A DNA stretch of 64,000 bases from CAUZJO01 sp963580245 (GTDB lineage: Bacteria; Sumerlaeota; Sumerlaeia; MVZB01), in NCBI GenBank assembly GCA_963580245.1, contig CAUZJO010000004.1, positions 1 through 64,000 on the forward strand, in the 5' to 3' direction. Each line of letters starts with the position of its first letter. Position 1 is the stretch's first letter. The position numbers were made by a program, and so were the translations under genes. A model generated the notes under the pieces. It ran no database searches and was not told where the DNA came from. It saw only the letters and a program-made list of their open reading frames with translations. Positions 8,815-17,290 of the stretch are shown piece by piece.

Positions 8815-11148
8815 TCAGTAATTGACGATGAACTCCAGCTTATTGACCAGGGCCCATTGGAGGTCCTCCGCGCCCCGGTTGCGGTAGATTTCGATGTGTC
8901 GCATGCCCTCATTCAATTCCTCGGTCGTGGGGAAGCGCGCCAGCGTCGCCAGAAACAGTTCCTCGACGATCTCGACGTTCGTCTTGACCGGTTCTTTGTG
9001 CAGCAGTCTGTCGAGCGTGCTTCCCTCGGTGCCCGAGAGGATCTTCTTCTTCACCACGTCGCTGTTGAGCATCAGCGAGGCCTGGATGACCGAACTCTTG
9101 GTGTCGGCCTGTTTGGTCAGCCGGTTGCTCTGGCCGAAGAAATCCAGGAAGCGCTTCAGTTCCGCATCGGCCGGCGGCCCGCCGGTGGCCATGACGTATT
9201 CAATCCCATGCCCGAACACATTGGTCGCCTTGCAGAGCGCGTCATAGATCTCTTCGGCGGAAAGCCGCCGCGCCAGCTTCCGCGCGTAGTAACGATCATA
9301 CTCCGGCTTGTATTCCCCCTCGAAGTGGGAGGATAGCTGATAGGCCTTCGATCGGCAAATCGCGCGCATCAGCAGGCGCAGATCGAAATTCACGCTTTGG
9401 AAATACTGGCCGAGGGCATCGAGGAGCTCCGGATGCGACGGCTGAATAGTCCAGGGCGGCGGAGGAGGATTCTCCGGATCCTGACGCGCCAAGTCCCAGT
9501 TCAGGGGCGGGTCCACGATGCCGACGGTCATGAACCTGGACCAGATCAGGTTCGCCGTGGCCTTGGCGAACTGCGGATGCGTGGTGATCATCCGCGCATA
9601 TTCCACCCGCCAATTCACTCCCTCCCGCGGCTGTTCCTTGGTCAGGATAAACTCGGGAAAAACATCGGCGGTCAGATCTCGCTTGGTGCGCAGGACGCTC
9701 GGGGCCTCCATGCGGTAACCCATGCCGCCCCAAATCGTGGGGGCCGACGTGAATTCGAAATGCTTGTTGAAGTCCTCCGGCGAGGCGATCTTGCCCTGCC
9801 AGATGTTCTCGGGACGCAGCGGCGGGCCGTCGAGCAACGTAAACGGATTACCCACCAACGTGCCCCGAATAATGCGAAGGTTGCCGAAAAACGCCGCCTG
9901 CCGCCAGAATTCGACCCGCTTTCTCTTCGAGAGCCACAGGTTGATGTCCTTGAGGTTTGGATAGCCGTCATGACAGGAGATACATTCCAGGTTCACGCCG
10001 AGGAACGCCTTGGTCGTGTGAAGCCCGATTTCGTCGCAGGTATCCTCGTGCATGATGTCCGCGCACCGGATGCCGTCGACCTGATGCCGCATCAGGTAGC
10101 CCGCCGATCCGGAAACCTCGCCCCCCAGCGCCGTTTCCGTCAACATCTGACGCACGACGTAATCATAAGGCAGATCGTACAGGAGGCACAGCCGGATATA
10201 CGTGCGGATAGAACCCGTGCGGTACAGGTCGCAGAAGAAATAGGTCCACTTGCTGAGGAACGGTTCCTCGACCAGCCAGGGGCCCTTGTAATCCTCGTTG
10301 CCCGGCTTATCCATGAAGTCCAGACCCAGCAGATGCTCGATCAACTCGTTGCGCTTTTCGGGGTCGGGGTCGGCCACGAACTTGCGCACGGCATCAGCGT
10401 CGGGCAGGCGTCCCCACAGGTCCAGATAGATCCGGCGGATGAACTCATTGTCGCCGCAAAGCTCCGCATGCGGGATGTCGTCGCGGGTCATCTTCCCGAA
10501 GATGTGGTCATCGATGAAGTTTTCGGCGATCTCGACGACGGCCGGAGAAGAGGGGGGCGATTGCGCCGCGATCTGGTCGGTCAATTCCGTCGCCGCTTCG
10601 CGCTCCGACTCTTCGGTCAGGACGTGCATCTGTTGGGCCAGCATCTGGACGTAGACGGCGAGATCGGCGATCTGCTCGGGACTAAACTCGTCCTTTTGCG
10701 CTTTCATGGTCGTATCGGAAACGCCTTCGCGGATCGTCTTCTCGATCTCCGCCAGCGCGCCGCCATGGCGCCAAACCTTATCCACCAGGTTCATGTTCGC
10801 ATCGGCGGCGTTCCCATCGCTCTCGTGGCAGATCGAGCATTTGGATTCAAACGCCGCGGCGGCGAACTCCAATCTCTCACCCGCTAGGGGGATTGCCTCC
10901 GCTTGCGCCTCCCGCGCCGGGTCCGCTGCTTCCGGTTCCGACGATTCGGCCTCGGCGGCTTCAGCCGGCGCATCGGACTCCGTGACTGCGATTTCGGGCT
11001 GATCGGCGTCGGGGGAAACTACGGATTCGCTATTGGCGGCATCCGCCGGTTCCGCCGCGGGCGTTCCGGGCGAACTCGCACCGGCGCCGGCCATGCTTAT
11101 GAGCAAACCCGTGAGGAGGGCAAGTGCCCTAAAATGAAAGACCTTCAT
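8815..11148 (-). CDS. DUF1549/DUF1553 protein with N-terminal cytochrome c domain
   Basis: A secreted protein of 777 residues. In order: signal peptide (residues 1-25), a Glu/Ala-rich low-complexity linker (25-85), a cytochrome c domain with a CSICH haem site (about 104-108), a DUF1549-type domain starting near DHIFGKMTRDDIP, a second CISCH site around residue 390 (NLECISCHDGYPNL) and a C-terminal DUF1553-type region (RLSAEEIYDAL, SSVIQASLMLNS). The architecture is common in Planctomycetota and relatives and is nearly always paired with DUF1501, as here. An electron-transfer role in the periplasm is likely from the haem sites; the partner reaction is unknown. Its stop is 39 nt before the DUF1501 start. 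Confidence 0.9.
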   Translation of the reverse strand: MKVFHFRALALLTGLLISMAGAGASSPGTPAAEPADAANSESVVSPDADQPEIAVTESDAPAEAAEAESSEPEAADPAREAQAEAIPLAGERLEFAAAAFESKCSICHESDGNAADANMNLVDKVWRHGGALAEIEKTIREGVSDTTMKAQKDEFSPEQIADLAVYVQMLAQQMHVLTEESEREAATELTDQIAAQSPPSSPAVVEIAENFIDDHIFGKMTRDDIPHAELCGDNEFIRRIYLDLWGRLPDADAVRKFVADPDPEKRNELIEHLLGLDFMDKPGNEDYKGPWLVEEPFLSKWTYFFCDLYRTGSIRTYIRLCLLYDLPYDYVVRQMLTETALGGEVSGSAGYLMRHQVDGIRCADIMHEDTCDEIGLHTTKAFLGVNLECISCHDGYPNLKDINLWLSKRKRVEFWRQAAFFGNLRIIRGTLVGNPFTLLDGPPLRPENIWQGKIASPEDFNKHFEFTSAPTIWGGMGYRMEAPSVLRTKRDLTADVFPEFILTKEQPREGVNWRVEYARMITTHPQFAKATANLIWSRFMTVGIVDPPLNWDLARQDPENPPPPPWTIQPSHPELLDALGQYFQSVNFDLRLLMRAICRSKAYQLSSHFEGEYKPEYDRYYARKLARRLSAEEIYDALCKATNVFGHGIEYVMATGGPPADAELKRFLDFFGQSNRLTKQADTKSSVIQASLMLNSDVVKKKILSGTEGSTLDRLLHKEPVKTNVEIVEELFLATLARFPTTEELNEGMRHIEIYRNRGAEDLQWALVNKLEFIVNY

Positions 11149-11207
11149 ACTACATCGCCCGTGGTTTCATCCAGACCGATCAACCCACCTACGCCATAAA
11201 TCTGAGC

Positions 11208-11291
11208 AAATATCATGCCACTGATCGTGCGGCGGCGACAACGATCATTAAATATCATGCCACTGATCGTGCAGCGGGGGCAACGATTATT
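11208..11291. repeat. Tandem direct duplication of a 42-bp unit
   Basis: Copy 1 (11208-11249) and copy 2 (11250-11291) are head-to-tail and differ at only a few positions. Both begin AAATATCATGCCACTGATCG. They fill the gap between the 3' end of the cysteine-cluster gene and the start of the DUF1549 gene, so they are part of the latter's upstream region. Two abutting copies without spacers are not a CRISPR array. Confidence 0.85.
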
Positions 11292-11313
11292 TGACTCCGA
11301 AAAAGGCCAACCG

Positions 11314-11937
11314 TCAAGGATGCTTCGATAATCGTTCGAGGACCTTGGAGAGAAACGGGTGCCCGAAATTCAGTTGGATCAGCTCGGCGATCCCCGGGTC
11401 CAGCGAGCGGTCGCGACGGGGCCGACGGCGGCGGTTGCAGGGGAAGTCGAAGGCGTCGTCTTGGATCGAGAGCACCCGCGGGCGGCCGTCGCCGAGCGCC
11501 AGCGGCCACAGGGCGCAACTGCGCGGTTTGGTGCGATAGGGGTCCAGCCCCAGCTCGAGCGCGGCCGTGTGCAGCGAACAACGCGTCTCGCCCGATGCGT
11601 TGCGGTAGGCAAACACGCAGCGGCCATGTTCATCCGTATCGAGAACGATCTGCCGCGTTTCATCTTCCTCGAAGGGGTTGACCCAATCCTTGCCTTCGCG
11701 CAACCAGGACGCGTGTCGCGAGGCGTCTGGCATGCAACCGGTGATCCGTTCCATTTCCCGCCGACCCACCGTCACTTCGTAACTTGAACAACAGCAGCCC
11801 CGTTTCTTGCAACGTGCCGGATCGTAACGATGCGTGATCCGCACAAGGGCGCCCAAGTCGACGAGCAGGTTTTGGATGCGGGGGAGGGAGGTCGGGTTTC
11901 GGGTTTCGGGTCTCGGGTCTCGGGTGATAAAGCTCAA
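11314..11937 (-). CDS. YkgJ-type cysteine-cluster protein
   Basis: A protein of up to 207 residues with the YkgJ/CxxCxxCC-like cysteine pattern. CKKRGCCC is near residues 43-50, then ETRCSLH, RSCALWPL and DFPCN supply further cysteines, a set likely to bind a metal or Fe-S cluster. The function of the family is not established. The first ~17 residues (RDPRPETRNP) are encoded by an arm of the inverted repeat at 11892-12021. They are therefore probably not original to the protein; either translation starts later at a non-ATG codon or the repeat has supplied a new N-terminus. It is on the same strand as the secretion remnants upstream. Confidence 0.75.
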   Translation of the reverse strand: MSFITRDPRPETRNPTSLPRIQNLLVDLGALVRITHRYDPARCKKRGCCCSSYEVTVGRREMERITGCMPDASRHASWLREGKDWVNPFEEDETRQIVLDTDEHGRCVFAYRNASGETRCSLHTAALELGLDPYRTKPRSCALWPLALGDGRPRVLSIQDDAFDFPCNRRRRPRRDRSLDPGIAELIQLNFGHPFLSKVLERLSKHP

Positions 11938-12021
11938 AAAGTCTCTCCTCCCATCTACAGTCTGACCACATCATTCTCACGAGACCCCCAAAACCCGAAA
12001 GGGAAACTCGATACCCGACTC
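11892..12021. repeat. Short-unit inverted repeat, locus A (TCGGGTN heptads)
   Basis: The left arm is five consecutive 7-nt units TCGGGT[T/C/G] (11892-11926). The right arm (about 11975-12021) holds degenerate complementary units (ACGAGACCC, AAAACCCGAAA, GATACCCGA). Together they can form a long imperfect hairpin. The start of the cysteine-cluster gene lies in the loop and the left arm is read as its N-terminal codons; the right arm ends beside the stop of the secretin remnant. Confidence 0.75.
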
Positions 12022-12797
12022 TTACTTCTCCTCCCCCAAGCGGTCCTCATAGTGCTCAAACAACTTCTGGCGTTCAGCGGGCCCGAGCAATACTTCGGGG
12101 GTCATAAAAACGATCAGCTCACGCACCAGCTCCGAGGAATCCTCCTTGGTGCCGAAGAGCCAGCGCAGGCCCGGGATGCGGCCCAGAACGGGCGGGCGTC
12201 GTTTAATGTCCACCTTGGTATCGATCAGGATGCCGCCGATGACCATCGTCTCGTCGTCATCGATCGCCAGTTTCGTTTCAAACTCGGTGTTGTCGGTCAC
12301 GATCTGATCGTTGATGATCACGCCCTCGCGCACGCGGCTGTTCTCCAGGATCATCTGCAGCATGACCTGATTGTCGACGTTGATCGTCGGTTTGACCAGC
12401 AACGTCAGTCCGACCGGCCTATATTGGATTTGGGTCGTCTGTCCCGCGGTATCGGTTTGGTTGCCGGCCTCGAAGGCAATCTCCGAGCCGACGACCAGCC
12501 TGCCCTGTTCATTGTTGTTGAGTGCCGGGAACGGTTCGGAAACCACCCGCGAGTTGGTGTTCTTGAGCAAAAGCTGCACGAGTAGCGCCACGTTAACGTT
12601 GGCCCCGAGCACGACGTTGCCGGCCCGCGTCGTCGTTTCGGCGGTTCGGATCACCTCGCCCGCTTCTCGAGTGCTGATGACGTCGGTCGGGCTGCGTGAG
12701 CTGGGTCCGAAGCTCTCGATGAAGCCCAGGTTGGACAGGCCCAGGATTGCGTTGTCGAGTTCGGCCGGGTCAATTGAATTGGGATCGGGCGTGCAGA
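12022..12797 (-). pseudogene. C-terminal fragment of a type II secretion secretin (GspD-like)
   Basis: The open frame encodes about 255 residues ending at 12022 and covers only the secretin C-domain. Recognisable parts are NVALLVQLLLKNTNSRVVSE, PALNNNEQGRLVVGSE, TLLVKPTINVDNQVMLQM and the diagnostic MVIGGILIDTK, PVLGRIPGLRWLFG and FMTPEVLL. The N0-N3 periplasmic domains and the signal peptide are absent. The frame begins inside the 3' end of the GspE remnant (overlap 12770-12797), with no start codon of its own closer than GTG 12654. A deletion that joined gspE to the tail of gspD explains this best. It cannot form a normal outer-membrane channel. Confidence 0.8.
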
Positions 12798-14363
12798 ATC
12801 ATGTCGTGCAGCTTCTCGTGCATCGTGAGCAGCTCGAAGATGCCCACCCGGCCCCGGTAGCCGCGCTCCAGACATTCCTCGCAGCCGTCCGGCTCGAAGA
12901 CCCGCTCAGGCAAGTCGGTCACGTCGAACTGCCTGGCCAGGATCGGGTCGGGCGCCGCCGGCGCGCGGCACGAGGCGCACAAACGCCGCACCAGGCGCTG
13001 CGCAAGCACGCCTTGGATCGACGAGGCGATCAAAAAGGGCTCGACGCCCATATCCAGCAGCCGTGTCACCGCCCCCGGCGCATCGTTGGGGTGGAGCGTC
13101 GAGAAGACCAAGTGGCCGGTCAGCGCGGCGCGGATGGCGATATCGGCCGTCTCGCGGTCCCGAACCTCGCCGACCATGATGATGTCGGGGGCCTGGCGGA
13201 CGATCGCGCGCAGGCCGTGGGCGAAATCGAGCCCGCGCCGCGGCCGCACCGGGATCTGGGTGATCCCGGCGATCTGATACTCGACGGGAACCTCGATCGT
13301 GATGATTTTCTTCTCGGGCGTGTAAATCTAGATCAGGCTGCCGTAGAGGGTGGTCGTCTTCCCGCTGCCGGTGGGGCCGCAGATCAGCAAGTCCCGTACG
13401 ACCGGTGCAACAGCGATGAATAGCGCTCGCGGATCGATTCCTCCATGCCCAGGTGGGTCAGATTGAGCAGTGACTCGTCCTTGTTGAGCAGGCGCAGCAC
13501 CACGCTCTCGCCATGGATGGTCGGCACGGTCGCCACGCGCACGTCGACGCGCTCACCGAGCAGGTTGACGCAGAACTGGCCGTCCTGCGGGACGTAGCGC
13601 TCGGCGATGTCCATCCCGGCCATGATCTTGACGCGTGAGATGATCGCGGACTGGAGGTGCTTGGGGGGGCGGCATCTCGTGCAGGATGCCGTCGATGCGG
13701 TATTTGATCTTGAGCTGGGCCTCGAACGGCTCGATGTGAATGTCGCTGGCACGTTGCTCGATGGCGTTGGAGACGATCATGTTGACCAGGTTGATCAACG
13801 TCGGCTCGCGCGCCATCTCTTGGAGGTCGTGCAGGTAGATTTCCTGGTCGCCGCCGGCCTCGCCCTCGATCTTCTCCATGCCCTCGATCATGCTCTCGAC
13901 CGTGACTCCGTAGAGTTCTTGCAGGTAATGGGCGAAGTCGCTTTCGCGCGCGACGGCGAGTCGCACGGGCCGGCCCGCCAGGAATTCGAGCTCGGCGCGC
14001 ACCTCGGCGGCCAGCGGGCCGGTCGCGACGCAGCGCAGATAGCCATTCTCGCCGGCCTGAGGCAGGACGCGGCTGGCCTGGGCCAGCGAGGCCGGGATCA
14101 GGTCCTTCAGCGTGGGGGCGGGGGGGCTCGGTGAGGTCCCAGAGGGGGACGTCGGCCTGGACCGCCAGTGCCTGGGCCAGTTGGTCCTCATTGATGAAAT
14201 TCAGCGAGCGCATCACGGCGCCCACAAGGGGCCGGGGTTGGGCGTGGGCCTGGACGTCAAGACAGTGATCCAGCCGCTCTTGGCTGATCAGACCATTTCC
14301 CGCGAGCCAGGCGCCCAGTAACTTCTTAGCCACGATGTTCCCTTTTGGAGCCTCGATGATCAA
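12770..14363 (-). pseudogene. Degraded type II secretion/type IV pilus ATPase (GspE-like)
   Basis: Pieces in several frames add up to a GspE: an MshEN-like N-domain (LLGAWLAGNGLISQERLDHC), the ATPase N-part (ASDIHIEPFEAQLKIKYRID), Walker A (CGPTGSGKTTTLYGS), the Asp-box region ([10 protein letters not shown]), Walker B ([20 protein letters not shown]) and a tetracysteine zinc motif (CASC...CEEC). Lesions: +1 C in poly-C runs near 14125 and 13670, a one-base loss near 13398, an amber codon at 13328-13330 directly after Walker A, and loss of the C-terminus after HDMILHARS, where the secretin fragment begins. This many lesions in 1.6 kb argues for real decay rather than only read errors. Confidence 0.85.
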
Positions 14364-15064
14364 AGCTCCTCGGCCTCAAATAATGCGCCGAATCCTCCAC
14401 GCGACAGCGACCCGCTAGCGGCGGGAGTCAGATGGAATGTTTTGCGACAACGACGACTTCCATCGCAACATCTTCAGGAGGTAGCCTCGGTTTCCGCTAA
14501 AACCGGACTTGGAACGTTCGCGATTTGGTTTGGATCGGGTGTCATGCTATCCATGATGTCCGATGATGGTCGTCCGTGTCACCCTAATCTTCAGAGTTCC
14601 CGTCCTCGCGTCCTCGGAATCGAGCCGAAGGGCCCCGAGATGGCCGGGCATCGGCGGTCATTTCTCCCGATCCCCTGGACTTCCCCACGGGCCGACACAC
14701 CTCCGACATCCGTTGCGGCAGACTCCCTCTGATGCTTGGACGCAGGAGTTATCGAAAAGTTTCACATAAAATCAAACGTTGCGTGGCACTGTTGAGCCTA
14801 GCGCGCCAGCCCCGGACTAATTCTCTTGCATCCTCGCGGCTCGATGCGGATAAACTGAAACGATTGAGCACGGTTTGGCGCCAGTCCAACCCGTTATCGG
14901 AGTGATTGAACAGCACCGTGCCGTAGGGCGGGCACGGGGGACTCACGCGCGCGTCACGGGAATTCGTGTCGGCGAACGGGTGGCCCTCCTCGGCCAGAGC
15001 TGGATTCCGCGGCTCGGCGTCGCCAATTGGGAACTCTATTCATCACGGACGAAAAAGGGCGACG
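14364..15064. other. Divergent intergenic region between GspE remnant and T6SS block
   Basis: This 700-nt region has no convincing gene. Short open frames on both strands (for example 14442-14732) lack family resemblance and ribosome sites. It must contain the promoter of the T6SS block, but I could not identify a convincing -35/-10 pair. Confidence 0.55.
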
Positions 15065-17290
15065 ATGGCCCGGGCGAAGAAATCCACCGGTAACACGACC
15101 CCCTCCTCCCCGTCGGACGCCATGCCGCCAGGCGCCCAGGTCTCGCCGGGGGCGGATTTTCCCCTCAGGCTGGAGCTATTGTTGAGGGACCCGCCCGGCC
15201 CGGCCGGCGTGGACCCATTCGTGGTGCTGAACGATGGGGGGGAGCACGCGCGCGTTTACCTGGGCCGGATCCTGGCCGGCCAGCGGACCGTGCTGCGCCA
15301 CGTGGCTGTCAAACTGGCTCCGCGCCGAGGTCAGGCGTCCGGGATCGAAGGCCAAACCCTGAGCAACGCCCAGCGGCTGAGGCGCTGGGAACGCGAGTGG
15401 AAGCATTATCGCGCGATGGCCGAGGTGCCGGCCGGGGTGACGCCGGTCTATTTCATCCAGCCGGGCCAGGCACTGGCCGGCTCCGAGCCGCGTCCGCTGA
15501 TCTGGCCGCCGCTCATCTTCTGCGCTCTCACCCGGTCGCTGCTCCAACCACGTTCGCGCCAGGGGGGACGGCTGAGCGTTTGCCGCGACGATTCCGTCCT
15601 GACCCAAAACGGCCTGCCGCCCCACGGAGGATCGTATACGTTCCTCTGGGACGCCGAGGCGGTTGCGGCGGGCGAGGCGCCCACGTTTTACCAAATCCCG
15701 GCCCCCGGAGCCGAGCAGACCGTCGGCCCGGCCGAGCCATTCGACGCCTGCCTGCGCGCGACCGCCGAGCTGCTGGCCAATCCGGGCGAGCTGGTCGCTC
15801 GCGGCTCGGACGGGGGGCTGGCCCACATCGTCGAGATCGCCCGCGACTTCCCGGCCATCCTGGACGAGGAGGTGCGTAAGAAGCTGGTCGCGGAGGACCC
15901 GGTCAAGGTATTCAGCCCTTGGCACCTGGACGAGACGCCCGTGCTGGTTTTGGAGCTTAACCGCTTCCACTACGATGAATTCTGCGACCTGCTTGGGGGA
16001 ATCGAGGGCAAGACCTTCGCCACGCGTTACGGCGGTCCAAAAGCGGCCGTCGGCCAGCGCTTGCGTTTGGGCGACAGTCTGAACGGCGAGGGGTCTTCGC
16101 CCCGGCTCCTGTTCTCCGCCGACAGCACGGGGTTGGACGCGGTCGAGCGGTTCCGCCTCAAGTGGTCGCTGTTCTCCCAACTCTGCGGCGCGACGCTGGT
16201 GTATCAGCGCCGTTGCGGCGCCCCACATCTACGCCTCTCGCCCCGCCACGTCATGGTCCAGGTCGAGCCGAGCGGCGAGGGGCTGCCCTCGTTATGGAAC
16301 TTCCAGACCCGATTGATCAGCCTGGGGTCGCCGACGCTCGAAGTCGAGGGGATGGACCTGCCCGAGATCTTCGTCCCGCCGCTGGGCACCGACCCGCTCT
16401 ATCAGGCCGAATTGGTGCGCAACAGTTCGTTCGGCATTGCCCAGCGCGGCGATTTCCTGCTCACGGGCGTCGAGAAAAGCAAAGCCGAGGGCCGCTCCGA
16501 GGTCGTCGCGCAAATCCATCACGAAGGCATCGGGCTGCGCTGGCTCAGCCCCAAAGACCACATGCTGGTAACGCTGGGCAAGCATCTGGTCGCCGAAGCC
16601 GAGATCGAATTCATGGCCCACTGCGATGAGAGCAAGGATTACTCGGGCCGGATCATCTATCTGAAGAGCCTCCCCCTGGAGCTGGACAAAGACAAGGTGG
16701 CGGCGCTGGAAAAGTTGAAGGGGATTCGAGTGCCCAACGCCCAGTTCCGCCTGCTGCCCACGATGCACGTCCCATGCGATCTGTTTAGCCTGGGGATGCT
16801 GCTTTACCGCGCGATGATCGTCAACGACGGCCAGGGGATCGGCGAGGTCGCCCTGGCGCTCGACGGGCTGCGTCAGGACCTCAATTCACTGGCGGTGGTT
16901 GAATGCGTGGAAGGCCAGGAAGCCTCCTTCTGGGAAGCCTTGCTCAGTGGCCACCGCAATCTGGACGCGGCCACGATCTTTGACCGCCCTCAGATATTCT
17001 TCCACGAACATCAGCGCGCCCCGGACCGGCCCAACGCCATCCCCAAGTGCCTGTGGCACGAGGTCATGGCGCTGGGTCTGAAGCTGGTCACGCTCAACGA
17101 GGATTTTAGTTTCTGCGCCAATCACGGTGACTACGATCCGGAGTATCCCTCGGCGCGACTGGAGCCGCTGACCCGGCGCGTGGCGGAGATGGGCCGCAAG
17201 ATCGACACCGCCTTGTTCTCATTCACCGCCCGCAACGCCGAGATCCGCCAGGCCCTCGAGCATGTCGCGCCGGAGATGACGATCTCGTGA
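15065..17290 (+). CDS. T6SS-linked protein-kinase-like protein, probably a pseudokinase
   Basis: A 741-residue protein at the head of the T6SS block. Kinase-fold landmarks are visible but degenerate. HVAVKLAPRR (about residue 80) resembles the beta-3 lysine. EREWKHYRAM is an alpha-C-like Glu helix. HLRLSPRHVMV (about 387) sits where HRDLKPxNxxx is expected, with Asp replaced by Arg and Lys by Ser. CDLFSLGMLLYRAM (about 571) matches the alpha-F region of kinases. The catalytic loop lacks its base and no DFG is obvious, so I infer a pseudokinase with large insertions. The stop codon overlaps the FHA gene start (TGATG at 17288-17292). In Pseudomonas a kinase (PpkA) and Fha1 control T6SS, making this an apt partner. 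ATG 15065 is chosen; the frame is open upstream to 14966. Confidence 0.6.
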   Translation: MARAKKSTGNTTPSSPSDAMPPGAQVSPGADFPLRLELLLRDPPGPAGVDPFVVLNDGGEHARVYLGRILAGQRTVLRHVAVKLAPRRGQASGIEGQTLSNAQRLRRWEREWKHYRAMAEVPAGVTPVYFIQPGQALAGSEPRPLIWPPLIFCALTRSLLQPRSRQGGRLSVCRDDSVLTQNGLPPHGGSYTFLWDAEAVAAGEAPTFYQIPAPGAEQTVGPAEPFDACLRATAELLANPGELVARGSDGGLAHIVEIARDFPAILDEEVRKKLVAEDPVKVFSPWHLDETPVLVLELNRFHYDEFCDLLGGIEGKTFATRYGGPKAAVGQRLRLGDSLNGEGSSPRLLFSADSTGLDAVERFRLKWSLFSQLCGATLVYQRRCGAPHLRLSPRHVMVQVEPSGEGLPSLWNFQTRLISLGSPTLEVEGMDLPEIFVPPLGTDPLYQAELVRNSSFGIAQRGDFLLTGVEKSKAEGRSEVVAQIHHEGIGLRWLSPKDHMLVTLGKHLVAEAEIEFMAHCDESKDYSGRIIYLKSLPLELDKDKVAALEKLKGIRVPNAQFRLLPTMHVPCDLFSLGMLLYRAMIVNDGQGIGEVALALDGLRQDLNSLAVVECVEGQEASFWEALLSGHRNLDAATIFDRPQIFFHEHQRAPDRPNAIPKCLWHEVMALGLKLVTLNEDFSFCANHGDYDPEYPSARLEPLTRRVAEMGRKIDTALFSFTARNAEIRQALEHVAPEMTIS

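Noticed and set aside
11208..11291. Tandem 42-bp repeat as a CRISPR array
   Set aside because: There are only two units, they abut without spacers, and no cas genes are present. The arms of loci A, B and D were also considered and rejected for lack of spacers.
14442..14732. A 96-residue plus-strand frame upstream of the T6SS block
   Set aside because: No ribosome site, no hydrophobic or domain pattern, and codon use unlike neighbours; treated as non-coding.
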